From Marinagarivorans cellulosilyticus (lineage in GTDB: Bacteria > Pseudomonadota > Gammaproteobacteria > Pseudomonadales > Cellvibrionaceae), in the NCBI RefSeq assembly GCF_021655555.1, contig NZ_AP023086.1:124001-188000 (forward strand): 64,000 nucleotides of DNA, given 5' to 3'. This document shows positions 17,075-26,774 of this stretch, in pieces. The notes beneath the pieces were generated by a model. It did no database searches. It saw only the letters and a program-made list of their open reading frames with translations, and was not told the origin of the DNA. The translations under genes and the position numbers were made by a program. Position 1 is the first letter of the stretch. Each line of letters opens with the position of its first letter.

Positions 17075-17446
17075 CTAATTACCGAAATAGTGAGTATTTA
17101 ACTTGTTTCCATCAGGGTCCCTAAAATATGCAGCATAGAAACCATCCATTCGCTCACCAGGTCCGCCCTCATCCAAAGCGCCCAGTTTAAGTGCTAGATT
17201 GTAGGTGTCGTCTACTTGTTTTTTAGAACTGCAAACAAGAGCTATCATTACTCCGTTGCCAACCGTTGCGCATTTTCCGTCATACGGTTTATGGACAGAA
17301 AACATAGGCTGAGTCGGGTCCTTCCCCCAAACAACGAAGTCTTCAACTTCATATGTCCGTTTACCACCGAGGCCTTCAAATATTTGATCGTAAAAAGAAG
17401 CTGACCTATTTAGATCGTTTGTGCCAAGTGACGTATATCCAATCAT
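17075..17446 (-). CDS. VOC / glyoxalase-superfamily protein
   Basis: 123 aa with the paired beta-alpha-beta-beta-beta pattern: MIGYTSLGTNDLNRSASFYDQIF at the N-terminus and DGFYAAYFRDPDGNKLNTHYF at the C-terminus, the signature of single-domain glyoxalase/bleomycin-resistance/dioxygenase folds. Probably a dimeric metal-binding enzyme of unknown substrate. It is divergent from the LysR gene with about 130 nt between starts, so it is the likely target of that regulator. Confidence 0.9.
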   Translation of the reverse strand: MIGYTSLGTNDLNRSASFYDQIFEGLGGKRTYEVEDFVVWGKDPTQPMFSVHKPYDGKCATVGNGVMIALVCSSKKQVDDTYNLALKLGALDEGGPGERMDGFYAAYFRDPDGNKLNTHYFGN

Positions 17447-17580
17447 ATATTTCTCGTTTTAATGCTATGAAATTAATTTAAGTAACATTGCGTTACGTGT
17501 CCATCGTACGATCATTGTTCAAGCTTATTCAATATGTAAGAATGAGAATTCAGTTTTCAAAATTGAAGGACCGTGGACCT

Positions 17581-18438
17581 ATGGATTGGAATTTGATCAA
17601 GCTATACTTAACGCTACTACAAGAGAAGAATATTCCGGCAGCAGCGAAGAAGCTAGGTATGAGTGATTCGACCTTGTTTAGGCGGTTAACAAACTATGAA
17701 AAGGAGTACGGGAAGCTTTTTATTCGTAAAAATGGTGAATATATTGCATCTGACCTAGGGGAGTCTCTCATCGGTCCAGCGCGGGATGCCTATAGAGCAT
17801 TTGGTGATATTGAAAGAACTTTAGCTTTTCAAGATACAGGTGAAGCATCGAGAGTTCGCATCACCGCACCCACTAGTTTTTCATATGGTTATTTACCCGC
17901 TCTTATTGAAAACTTCAAAGAAGAAAGGCCAGATATTGATGTGGACCTGTTGGTGTCAAATGAGGCGCTATGTTTGAATACTAGAGAGGCAGACATTGCA
18001 ATTCGGGTCACCAGCTCACCTCCTGACAGCTTTATAGGAAAAAAGGTCAGGGATATAAAATGGGGCGTATATGGTGGTTACGGCTACTTGTCAAAATATG
18101 GAACGCCAACGAAACCCAGCGAGCTGAGTGAGCATAGGCTAATAGGTGGGTCAGGTGTTCTATCTCGAGGTAAGGCCTTTACTTGGCTTCAGAGACTATA
18201 TAGCGCAAATATTACAATAAACACCGACGATCTAGTGGCAATGTTTTATCTAGCCCAAAATAATCATGGCCTCGCTCTTTTACCAGATGAATTTGACCAA
18301 GGGAATATAAAACGGTTGTTCACTGTGGAAGAGGTTGGAATCAACAGTTTGTGGGTACTGACTCACAGTGATTATCGGGGTGTCGAGCGTGTACGAGCAG
18401 TTGCTAGGTACTTGGCTCGTCATCTAAGTATGTTTTAA
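17581..18438 (+). CDS. LysR family transcriptional regulator
   Basis: 285 aa from ATG 17581 (ribosome-binding site AAGGA); an in-frame TTG at 17488 gives an unlikely N-terminal extension. The winged helix (about 1-62) reads WNLIKLYLTLLQEKNIPAAAKKLGMSDSTLFRRL, and the C-terminal effector domain reads RVRITAPTSFSYGYLPALIENF then ADIAIRV. The family acts as a tetramer on divergent promoters and responds to small molecules. It probably controls the adjacent VOC gene. Confidence 0.9.
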   Translation: MDWNLIKLYLTLLQEKNIPAAAKKLGMSDSTLFRRLTNYEKEYGKLFIRKNGEYIASDLGESLIGPARDAYRAFGDIERTLAFQDTGEASRVRITAPTSFSYGYLPALIENFKEERPDIDVDLLVSNEALCLNTREADIAIRVTSSPPDSFIGKKVRDIKWGVYGGYGYLSKYGTPTKPSELSEHRLIGGSGVLSRGKAFTWLQRLYSANITINTDDLVAMFYLAQNNHGLALLPDEFDQGNIKRLFTVEEVGINSLWVLTHSDYRGVERVRAVARYLARHLSMF

Positions 18439-18610
18439 CTTTGGATAATTATGCCACTTTGTCCTGCTCCATATATGCCCCGTAAATAATATGCCTTCCT
18501 AGTCGCTCTCAAATTCATGTTAATTATGAAATCATTGCCATCGCATGAAAACCCTGAAGAGGCTGTTGCTGAGTTGCGTCGAATAGCGTAAGGATGGAGT
18601 AGGTCGCAAG

Positions 18611-18646
18611 CAGCTAAAGCGCATCGCTGCGCTTTAGCTGTTTTTT
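18611..18646 (+). terminator. Terminator after the LysR gene
   Basis: A 12-bp stem CAGCTAAAGCGC/GCGCTTTAGCTG with a 6-nt loop and TTTTTT on the plus strand, 170 nt past the LysR stop and 38 nt before the end of the convergent GH43 gene. Confidence 0.85.
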
Positions 18647-18684
18647 AACCCCACCATCCACCAATAAATTAAACCCTCAAAAGC

Positions 18685-20910
18685 TTACCGGTTACCGGTT
18701 TTTCCTTTAATTCGAGAGGGAGTGTTGCGGTGTTTTTGCGCGCGTAATAATGCTGCGCCCCATAGCACCATTAGCCCTATTAGCAATTCCGCGATATTCA
18801 GCGCGCCTAGTTTTACCGGGGTGCTGGCGGTGGAGGATGCGCTGCTTTGTTCGCTATTTGCTTCAGAGCTACTGGCAGCCAGTGAGCTTGAGCTTACCAC
18901 CGGCGAAGGCGCGCTGCTTTGGCTGCTGGAGCTTGCCGGTGCACTTGATGAAGCCGCCGAGCTTGCGCGTACTAAAATTCCACTTAAGGTGGCGTTATCG
19001 GTAACGGTAGTGAGGGCAATATTTAACTCGCCATCGCTAATGGTCACATCAAAGCTTTGGCTGTAGGCCACGTCGTGACCGGCTTGTTGGAAAATATCCA
19101 ACCCCGCTATAACGTTTTCGCCCTCTAGGTTTACATCAAACACGCGCTCGCCATTTTCCTCCCAGTACATTTCGGTAAAGTGTAAGTCGACCGAGTAAGT
19201 GCCGTTAGCTACGGGTATGTTGAATTGCATATCGCCATAGCGCTCGCTGTTGAATACGCTACTGCCAGCGGCGTCGAGTACGGCATCTGCGGTGCTGTTG
19301 GCCTCCCCGCCTGTGCGGTAAACATCTGGCTGATAATAAATATCGTTGAAGTAATCGCCGCCACCGCCGACATTAATGGCGGCGGCTACAGTGCTAGGGT
19401 TTAACGGCGCATAGCCTTCGGTGTTTTCTGTCACGCGGCACTGAGCGCCCCATTCTTCGCCCCAGCCATCACGATCAACATCTGCGGTAATATTGCAGCA
19501 AACAGGCGTGCCTTCGGCGGTGCCGCAGTCTTGCGGTTCGCCAGTAAATTGATACCAGTTAAAGTTAAGCCGGCCTTTAGCTACAAAGTACAAATCTTGA
19601 ATGCCGTTAACGCCATTAAGTGAGGCCGTAATGGTGCTGAAGCTATTCAAGCCGCCAGTGGCAGGCACTTGCACTGTACCCACAAGGGCGCCGTTTGCTG
19701 AGGTGGTGCGAATTTCAAGTGTGGTTGCAGCGTTTGCGGCAACTTCAACCTGAATCAAATTAGCGCCGTCACTAAAATCGACGCCAGATACGTTATACCA
19801 GCTGTTGTTAACCATTTGCACATGCATGCTGCCATCGGCATTGCGCTCGGTTTCTATGCCTTGTTGCTTGTCGATAATTTCGGCTTCTACTTTGCGAAAT
19901 GGGTCGAAGTTTTGTATTTGTGGTGGGCCGTTGCGCGTTGGCGTAATGCGGTTCATAACATCGCCGCTGTAGGTTAGAAGGTCAACATTCATGGAGCGCT
20001 GATAGATACTGCCGGTGCCATTGCCAGGACCGTTCGACCATACAGTTTGGTTATGATAAAACGCGTAAGATTTGCCTTTATAGTCGATAAACGAATGGTG
20101 GTTGTTGCCGCTGTAATTATCCCAAGGTTGGGGGATAACGGTGCCGCGGTGGCGGTAACCCGACATGGGGCTATCGCTGGTCATATATTCGATGGTGGGT
20201 GCGCCACCGGTATAGTCTTTGGAGTAAGTAAAATAGTAAACGCCGTTGCGTTTGTGAATATACGAGGCCTCAAAAAAGTTGGGAGCATCCACCGTTACGG
20301 CCGGGCCATCTGGGCCTTGTAAGTCGTCGGTTAGTTTAACTATCCGCGCTTCTCCTGGCCCGCCACCGCCAAACGTCACATAAACAGCGTTGTCGTCATC
20401 CACTAATACACCGGGGTCGAATAGCCATTCCACATCGGCATTTTGGGTGTTTTGCTTACTAATTACGGCCGAGCCTTTGATATCCACGTAAGGCCCTTCG
20501 GGATGGTCGGCTTCTAAAATGCCAATGCCGGATGTGACATTCGGGAATATTAAATAGTATTTGCCGTTGCGTTCGAATAAGTCTGGCGCGTAGGCACCAA
20601 AGGCCCAACTCGTATGTGTTTGGGTACCAAAAATAATGCCGTGATCCTGCCAGTTAACCATGTCGTCGGAGGACCACAAAAAGTAATCCTGCAGCTCCCC
20701 ATAGTCGGTAGAGCCATCGGGGTCGTGCGTGGTAATCACATACACTCGGTCGTTAAAAACGCGTGCGGATGGGTCTGCTGTGTACACATGCGAAACCAAA
20801 GGGTTATTGGCATGGGCGGCTAATGCACTTATGCCAACAAGCCCAGTTACTAGCCAGCGCGTAAGCGGTGTACTGCGTTTACGTAATGACTGTTTTATTG
20901 TTTTAATCAT
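18685..20910 (-). CDS. Multidomain GH43: CBM6-like, malectin, Ser-linker, membrane anchor
   Basis: 741 aa from ATG 20910, with AAGG upstream; an in-frame TTG lies 6 nt earlier. Order: signal peptide about 1-34; GH43 catalytic domain about 36-340 with base Asp in YTADPSARV, Asp in WLFDPGVLVDDD and acid Glu in NFFEASYIHKRN; CBM6-like sandwich about 345-465; a Cys-rich link (DCGTAEGTPVCC); malectin-like domain about 515-655; Ser-rich stretch; then a hydrophobic helix (LNIAELLIGLMVLWGAALL) and a basic tail. The C-terminal helix plus basic residues suggests surface retention. GH43 plus malectin suggests action on arabinose- or xylose-containing side chains. Confidence 0.9.
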   Translation of the reverse strand: MIKTIKQSLRKRSTPLTRWLVTGLVGISALAAHANNPLVSHVYTADPSARVFNDRVYVITTHDPDGSTDYGELQDYFLWSSDDMVNWQDHGIIFGTQTHTSWAFGAYAPDLFERNGKYYLIFPNVTSGIGILEADHPEGPYVDIKGSAVISKQNTQNADVEWLFDPGVLVDDDNAVYVTFGGGGPGEARIVKLTDDLQGPDGPAVTVDAPNFFEASYIHKRNGVYYFTYSKDYTGGAPTIEYMTSDSPMSGYRHRGTVIPQPWDNYSGNNHHSFIDYKGKSYAFYHNQTVWSNGPGNGTGSIYQRSMNVDLLTYSGDVMNRITPTRNGPPQIQNFDPFRKVEAEIIDKQQGIETERNADGSMHVQMVNNSWYNVSGVDFSDGANLIQVEVAANAATTLEIRTTSANGALVGTVQVPATGGLNSFSTITASLNGVNGIQDLYFVAKGRLNFNWYQFTGEPQDCGTAEGTPVCCNITADVDRDGWGEEWGAQCRVTENTEGYAPLNPSTVAAAINVGGGGDYFNDIYYQPDVYRTGGEANSTADAVLDAAGSSVFNSERYGDMQFNIPVANGTYSVDLHFTEMYWEENGERVFDVNLEGENVIAGLDIFQQAGHDVAYSQSFDVTISDGELNIALTTVTDNATLSGILVRASSAASSSAPASSSSQSSAPSPVVSSSSLAASSSEANSEQSSASSTASTPVKLGALNIAELLIGLMVLWGAALLRAQKHRNTPSRIKGKTGNR

Positions 20911-21380
20911 TATCAAGCACCTTAGAGCTACCTATATGCGCTCGCGGCAGGGGCGAAAGCGCATCCGGTGAAATAAATTTAGTTTTAGCCCCCGCGGGTG
21001 GGCAAAACTACGCCAGGGTGCAATACGGCGTTAGAAATATCGGCAGTAAACTTTGCTCACATCGAATGTCGCATTAAAAATGTAGATTGTGGTGATTATT
21101 GATAGGCAAGCTTTTATTAATATGTGATGCAGTACCTTGTTTCCAGCATATATGCCCATCGGTGCTCTTGATGCAAATGCGTAAATCAAAGCCATAGCGC
21201 GTATACCCCATAGGGCCGCTTCTGTGTGGATTTTCTATTTCATGGGCTAGGGCAATTAAATGTCTTTTAGGGAATGGCGCTGCCTTAATTTTATTTAACT
21301 ACATGCTAACTGCGCTTTGCATTCTTCTTCCTATATTTACAATATTTTTTTAATTCTTCTGAAAATTACAAATTTCTATA
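20911..21380. other. Intergenic region, no gene seen
   Basis: With 21569-21996 this forms about 1 kb without a supported gene, interrupted by a 188-bp element copy. A GTTTTAGCCC...GGGCAAAAC hairpin lies near 20990-21010. I see no riboswitch consensus. Confidence 0.4.
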
Positions 21381-21568
21381 GGGCACCTCTAAAAATAGTA
21401 ATTTTTGTGTGAGAGCAAGGAAGCACCGCCCGGAGAGCCGCAGTTTACGTGGTGTAAATGAGGACTCGAGGACGGAGCTAATGTCCATGGATGGCCTGAA
21501 TACAGGTTTTGCAGGAGCGAAAACCTGTAAGCCGCTATCGCGGAAAAAGTGCATTTTTAGAGATGCCC
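21381..21568 (-). repeat. MITE-like element, copy 2
   Basis: 188 bp, terminal GGGCACCTC/GAGATGCCC, flanked by an exact TATA duplication (21377-21380 and 21569-21572). It has the core blocks plus module A, a hairpin with 9-bp arms ACAGGTTTT/AAAACCTGT next to TGTCCATGGATGG. Reverse orientation relative to copy 3 and nearly identical to it. Confidence 0.9.
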
Positions 21569-21996
21569 TATAGGTCCATTTACGCCGTTCTATATTAAAA
21601 ACAACTAGATAGCGTTGACGAACCAAGGATACTGGTGTGTAGAGGGCAATTTTGCGGGCTAGGGGGGATTGCTATGTTAGTAACCGCGGCCAGCCGATAA
21701 CCTTTTCGGAATATAAAAATGTATTTTTATAGGGGGGCGGTCTTTTATTGCCCTATCTATGCATAATTTAGCGGCTCTTGGTCAATGCATTCTTTAATGT
21801 GTGCGTTGCGGCGGGGCCCGCCAATTTCCTAACTACTGTAGAACCTCTTTTTTAATGGTTATGTTAATGAATTGTAATTTTTGAGAGTTCGAGCTGTTTT
21901 TATATTTTTTTGACAGGTAAAGTCTGCGCAGCCTGAGTGGACTTCAAGGACATCAGGTTACCACCGATAACTTAATAAGTTACTAAGGACACCATT

Positions 21997-24900
21997 ATGG
22001 AACGTAAGTCTTTGCTCCTCGCTGCTTTGTGCAGTGTGGCGGTTTATGCGTCTGCGTCTCAAGCGCAAACCGCCGAAGACGGTAGCTTTCTTATTCAAGA
22101 AAGCTCCGGTAAATGTCTCTCCCCAACTAATAACCCCTTTGACCCCAATAAGCGTACACAAGTTGTATTCAATAGCTGTGAAGGTTTGCCTGAACAGCGC
22201 TATCGTTGGCTCAATAACGGCAGTATTCAGCATGTCGTATCTGGCCGCTGTATCAAACCAGAAGGCCCATTAAATGATGTGAATGCGCTGGACCGCATCA
22301 AACTGGCACCACGTTGTGGCGGTGCGAAAATGGCGTTTAAGCACACTAGAAAAGGTGCCGTAAAACACATTGAATCTGGCCTGTGTATTCACCCCGAGCG
22401 CGGCAACCTAGCGCCTGCAGATGGTACGCGGGCGCTATTAAAAGGTGCTTGCGGTAAAGACAAAGCCTTCTTCGCGTTCACTGATACCCTCAACTTAGAC
22501 AGCGACGGGGATGGTATTGAAGATGCCATTGACCAGTGTCCAGATACCCCAGCTGGGGTCGAAGTTGATGCTAACGGTTGCCAAGTCTTTGGTGATGGCG
22601 ATAACGATGGTGTACCCGATAACCTAGATCAGTGCCCGTTTACACCAGAAGATTTTCGCGACATTTTCGGCATTACGCCCGATGGTTGTGTTGCGATTCC
22701 AGAGTTTGACGATCAAGACGGCGATGCTGTTATCAACCTTGAAGACCAATGCCCCGATACACCACTGGGTGAAGAGGTCGATTTTGCAGGCTGTTCAGAA
22801 AGCCAGCGCCCTAGCGATAGCGATGGTGACGGCATTTTTGATGAATTCGATGAATGCCCCATGACGCCGCCAAATACGCCGGTTGATGGCAATGGTTGCG
22901 CGATTTTGGAGGATTCCGATAATGATGGCGTGCCTGATTTTGCGGATGAATGCCCGTTTACGCCAGCAGAATTTCTTGGGCTTTTTGGTAGCGTAGAGCC
23001 AAATGGTTGTTTACCCATCCCTGATTTTGAAGATCAAGATGGTGATGGCGTTATCAACATTGAAGACCAGTGTCCAAACACGGAGTTGGGGCAAGAGGTT
23101 GACCCTAACGGTTGCCCGGTTGTTGGTACAAACGACAGCGACTTTGACGGCTTAACCGACGAGCAAGAGTTTGAAATTGGCACAGACGCTTTCAACCCAG
23201 ACTCAGATTTCGACAATCTTGCCGATGGCGAAGAGGTGAATGTTTTTGGCACTAACCCGCTGAACCCAGATACCGACTTCGGTGGTGTGAGCGATTTTGA
23301 CGAAGTCATTTCAGGCACTAACCCGCTTGACCCAAGCGATGATAGCTTTGGGCCACCAAGCTTGCCGCTGGTATTAACTGATGGCCATGGCTTCCGCTGG
23401 GATATTTTTAACGGTGGTGAAATTGCCGATGGTACCAACGATGCCTTTGATGGTGGTTTTGTACTGAATGTGAATGGCTTGCAGTTCTTCGAAGAGCAAG
23501 TGCGTTTTGATGATAATGGCCGAGGCGTAGCGCTGATTAACCGTAATATGCTGCCTGGTATTGAAGTTAGCCGGCATGTGTCTGTACCGCAGGGCGCCAA
23601 GTTTGCACGTTTTATTGATAGCTTCACCAATACCACCAGCGAGCTACAGGTACTCGAAGTTACCTTGTCGACTAACTTAGGTTCAGATGGCGGGACGAAT
23701 GTACTGGTGACTAGCTCTGGCGACCAAGTGTTTGATGTGACCGACCAATACATTATTACTGATGATGGCTTTTTCTTGCCATCAAGTTCGAGTTCTAGCA
23801 GCTCTTCAATACCTTTCCCCTTCCCAATTCCTTCCAGCACTTCTAGCTTTAGTAGTGTAAGCAGCACCAGTAGTGTGCCTAGCTTCCCTACAAGTGAATC
23901 GTTTGGGTCTGCTTCTAGTGCGCCGTTTATTCCGACCAGTTCTAGCTTTAGCGAGCCAGAGTTTGGTTCAAGTAGCAGCTTTGTTTTTCCTGAGCCAACA
24001 AGTTCTAGTGAATTCTTTATTGGCTCTGCTGGCAGCGAACCCAGTTTTGGCTCAAGCTCAAGTGAAGTGGTTTTCTCGAGTTCGAGTGCGCCTATTATTA
24101 TCTTCCCGCCAATTAGCTCTAGTTCAAGCTCTAGCAGCTTCTCTAGCTTGCCAGTTTTTGAAGGCGACCCAATGGTAGGGCATGTGTTCAACTGGTCTAA
24201 CGGTGAAACCGCACTGCAACCTATTGCGGCAGTCCAGCAGGGCGATGATATTCGCATTACTTACCGTATTGTGCTGCGCCCAGGTGAAACCACCAGCCTA
24301 ATGTCGCTGGGTTTACAAGGTTTTGACCGCAATGTAATGGAAGGCGATATTGATGCCGCGATTAGTAACTTGCCAAAACTACTGCAGGATTTAAACCCTG
24401 TACAAGTGATGGATATTAGTAACTGGTTCGCCCAGATCGATTCTGACGGTGATGGCATTTTAGACGACCAAGAAGACGTACTCGGTACAGACCGCTTCAA
24501 TCCAGACTCTGACTTTGACGGTCGCCCAGACCTTGAAGATGTACTTACCGACTTCAACCCTGAACTCGCCTTTGATGTTGATGGCGATGGCACGCCCGAT
24601 TTTGCAGACCAGTGCATTATCGAGTCTCCTTTTCCCGTCGACGAGCAAGGTTGCCCAATTACCGAGCCAGACCCGTGCCTTATCGATCCAGCACTTTGTA
24701 GCAATGACAGCGACAATGACGGTGTGCCGGATGAACTCGATTTATGCCCAGGTACCCCGCGGGGCGTAGAAGTTGATGGGCAAGGTTGCCCAGTAGTAGG
24801 CCCAGCAATCGAGATTATTGGCGCGGAACCTGCTGTATTTAACCCAATATTCCCACCGGGTATCGGTTTGGTTGCATTTGATGTGCACTTGTTTAGTTTG

Positions 24901-26439
24901 ATCACTAACGAGCAGTTGCCGCCAGGTGCAAGCATTCAGCTGGACTTCGCTGATCCACGCTTTCAGGTTATTAATCAAACGCCTGAGTTGTTAACGGTGC
25001 TGGTTGAAGCTTTTGACCCGAACGAAACGCAGTTTTTCATTCCTGTGTTTATTGGTTTGCCCGACGGAAACCGCAGCAATACTTTCTTTGTAGAAGCCCG
25101 TACCGGCGCTGAGCCACCACAAAGCTCTTCGGTCGATGCTGTATTTATTCGCGATGGTGCAACCATTGATGCCAGTGGTATTACGTTAAGTGGTGTATTT
25201 CAACAGTTAGCTTCTGAAGGCCGCGGAACAGGCGAAGGCTTATTCCGCCAATTTTGGGATGCACAACGTCGCGTATCGGCCATCGATAGCGATATTAATT
25301 GTGTGCCCATTAACGGCTTTGAGCTTTCGTGTGACCGCGCGGAAAGTGAAGTGGCGTTTATGAGCGATGCCGAAGTGGCTGTTGAAATGACACGCTATAA
25401 CACACTAGCGTTGGTCAACCGCATAGAGCTGCGCACCGGCTGGCAAGATTGCGGTGAGCACCGTGTTGTGTTTGGTCGCAACGATTTTCAGCGTAACTTC
25501 TTGATTGTAGAGGCGCGCGTACCTAACCCAACACCGGGTGATGTTCGCGGTTGTGAGCCAGTAATTCGTCATTGGCAAAACATGCCGGGGCTTGATCCTA
25601 TTGCTCGCGGTATCGAACTTAACCGCTTCTTTATGGAAGGCTTAGAAGGCATTGCACCGGTTATTTCGGTGGCCAACTTATCTGAGGGCCAAGGTCAAAT
25701 TCGTACTAACCAATTTATGACGCCCGAGTGGATGCTGCGCGAGTACGACCTAGAAACCCGCTGTGATAGCGCCGTTGAAGGTGAATGTACCGTTGTTGCC
25801 TTACCGGTGCGGGTCAACGAAAATCCCTTTGGCGAGCTTTTTAACCCCGAGCTGCCATTTGTCGGTGGTGCGTTAGCTGAGCTTGCGGCCGATTTTCAAT
25901 CGGAATTTGCCAGCAACCTTGAGCCACTGTTAAAAGACGATATTGTGATGTTGTCTAACCCCGTGAGCGATCGCTTTAATAATGGTCAAAGCCATGCCAG
26001 TGGCTTCGCGTTTTTCGAGAATGATTTCCGTGGTCATTTCGGTAATAACCTGTTCACGCCTTTCGGTTTAGATTTACAAACCCAACTTGAAGGTCGCGTG
26101 GATGCACGAGGCAACCCGCTAACGGTTGATCAGCTATTAAATCGTGCAACGGCAATGACCTGTGGCGGTTGCCACGAGCCATCGAGCTTTGGTTTAACCG
26201 CACCGAACGCTATTGGTGCATTTCGCTTAAGCGACGGCAGCATTATTGATAGTTGGCCAAATACGCTAGGTTTTGTCCATGTTGACGAGCAGCGTAATAT
26301 TTCACCAGCGCTTCGCGATGTATTTATCCCTGCGCGCTTAGAAGCCTTCGTTGATGTGTTAGAAGAGCTAGACGTTGCCATTAGCACAGGTTTTGCGCCA
26401 GAAAACCTAGAAGCTGGCCCACGTATTAACGAGCGTTAA
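21997..26439 (+). CDS. Giant secreted TSP3-repeat protein with c-type heme motif
   Basis: 1480 aa. Signal peptide 1-23. Residues about 26-160 look like a ricin-type beta-trefoil (SGKCLSP, SGRCIKPEG, SGLCIHPE). About 167-445 and 805-930 carry thrombospondin type-3 repeats (DSDGDGIEDAIDQCPDTP and variants), which bind calcium. A Ser-rich segment interspersed with Phe/Pro spans about 595-710. The C-terminal 440 residues contain the single heme-attachment motif CGGCH (about 1388-1392) and the block DCGEHRVVFGR..FQRNFLIVEARVP, which I know from uncharacterised secreted proteins of polymer degraders and myxobacteria. It may be a surface redox protein. It stands alone with its own terminator. Confidence 0.75.
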   Translation: MERKSLLLAALCSVAVYASASQAQTAEDGSFLIQESSGKCLSPTNNPFDPNKRTQVVFNSCEGLPEQRYRWLNNGSIQHVVSGRCIKPEGPLNDVNALDRIKLAPRCGGAKMAFKHTRKGAVKHIESGLCIHPERGNLAPADGTRALLKGACGKDKAFFAFTDTLNLDSDGDGIEDAIDQCPDTPAGVEVDANGCQVFGDGDNDGVPDNLDQCPFTPEDFRDIFGITPDGCVAIPEFDDQDGDAVINLEDQCPDTPLGEEVDFAGCSESQRPSDSDGDGIFDEFDECPMTPPNTPVDGNGCAILEDSDNDGVPDFADECPFTPAEFLGLFGSVEPNGCLPIPDFEDQDGDGVINIEDQCPNTELGQEVDPNGCPVVGTNDSDFDGLTDEQEFEIGTDAFNPDSDFDNLADGEEVNVFGTNPLNPDTDFGGVSDFDEVISGTNPLDPSDDSFGPPSLPLVLTDGHGFRWDIFNGGEIADGTNDAFDGGFVLNVNGLQFFEEQVRFDDNGRGVALINRNMLPGIEVSRHVSVPQGAKFARFIDSFTNTTSELQVLEVTLSTNLGSDGGTNVLVTSSGDQVFDVTDQYIITDDGFFLPSSSSSSSSSIPFPFPIPSSTSSFSSVSSTSSVPSFPTSESFGSASSAPFIPTSSSFSEPEFGSSSSFVFPEPTSSSEFFIGSAGSEPSFGSSSSEVVFSSSSAPIIIFPPISSSSSSSSFSSLPVFEGDPMVGHVFNWSNGETALQPIAAVQQGDDIRITYRIVLRPGETTSLMSLGLQGFDRNVMEGDIDAAISNLPKLLQDLNPVQVMDISNWFAQIDSDGDGILDDQEDVLGTDRFNPDSDFDGRPDLEDVLTDFNPELAFDVDGDGTPDFADQCIIESPFPVDEQGCPITEPDPCLIDPALCSNDSDNDGVPDELDLCPGTPRGVEVDGQGCPVVGPAIEIIGAEPAVFNPIFPPGIGLVAFDVHLFSLITNEQLPPGASIQLDFADPRFQVINQTPELLTVLVEAFDPNETQFFIPVFIGLPDGNRSNTFFVEARTGAEPPQSSSVDAVFIRDGATIDASGITLSGVFQQLASEGRGTGEGLFRQFWDAQRRVSAIDSDINCVPINGFELSCDRAESEVAFMSDAEVAVEMTRYNTLALVNRIELRTGWQDCGEHRVVFGRNDFQRNFLIVEARVPNPTPGDVRGCEPVIRHWQNMPGLDPIARGIELNRFFMEGLEGIAPVISVANLSEGQGQIRTNQFMTPEWMLREYDLETRCDSAVEGECTVVALPVRVNENPFGELFNPELPFVGGALAELAADFQSEFASNLEPLLKDDIVMLSNPVSDRFNNGQSHASGFAFFENDFRGHFGNNLFTPFGLDLQTQLEGRVDARGNPLTVDQLLNRATAMTCGGCHEPSSFGLTAPNAIGAFRLSDGSIIDSWPNTLGFVHVDEQRNISPALRDVFIPARLEAFVDVLEELDVAISTGFAPENLEAGPRINER

Positions 26440-26481
26440 AACGCTATAACCTTAAGCCTGTTATTCACTAGCAGGCCCCGC

Positions 26482-26512
26482 AAACCGCATAGGGTGACTT
26501 ATGCGGTTTTTT
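26482..26512 (+). terminator. Terminator of the TSP3/heme gene
   Basis: The stem AAACCGCATA/TATGCGGTTT with an 8-nt loop and a T-run, about 40 nt past the stop codon. Confidence 0.9.
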
Positions 26513-26537
26513 CGTACTTATTTGTAAATTCAATTAA

Positions 26538-26725
26538 GGGCATCTCTAAAAATGCACTTTTTCCGCGATAGCGGCTTACAGGTTTTCGCTCCTGCAAAAC
26601 CTGTATTCAGGCCATCCATGGACATTAGCTCCGTCCTCGAGTCCTCATTTACAGCACGTAAACTGCGGCTCTCCGGGCGGTGCTTTCTTGCTCTCACACA
26701 AAAATTGCTATTTTTAGAGGTGCCC
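26538..26725 (+). repeat. MITE-like element, copy 3
   Basis: 188 bp, GGGCATCTC...GAGGTGCCC, with a perfect TTAA duplication (26534-26537, 26726-26729). Core plus module A, same composition as copy 2 but in the opposite orientation. The two copies bracket the TSP3/heme gene as an inverted pair about 5 kb apart. Confidence 0.92.
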
Positions 26726-26763
26726 TTAAGTCGTGGTAAAAAATATTCAATCAAACAGAAGGA

Positions 26764-26772
26764 GGGGGGGGG
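26764..26772 (+). repeat. G tract within a ribosome-binding site
   Basis: Nine Gs directly follow AAGGA and end 2 nt before ATG 26775. The tract is part of the Shine-Dalgarno region, so length changes would alter the SD-to-start spacing of the downstream gene. Confidence 0.75.
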
Positions 26773-26774
26773 AG

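Noticed and set aside
20985..21060. Possible c-di-GMP (GEMM) riboswitch upstream region
   Set aside because: A GGGC-AAAAC hairpin is present, but the conserved GEMM core is not, and the nearest downstream gene on that side is about 1 kb away.
23034..24935. Long antisense open frames in the TSP3/heme gene
   Set aside because: They mirror the Asp-, Gly- and Ser-rich codons of the sense strand, lack ribosome-binding sites, and have a low-complexity Leu/Ser/Pro composition.
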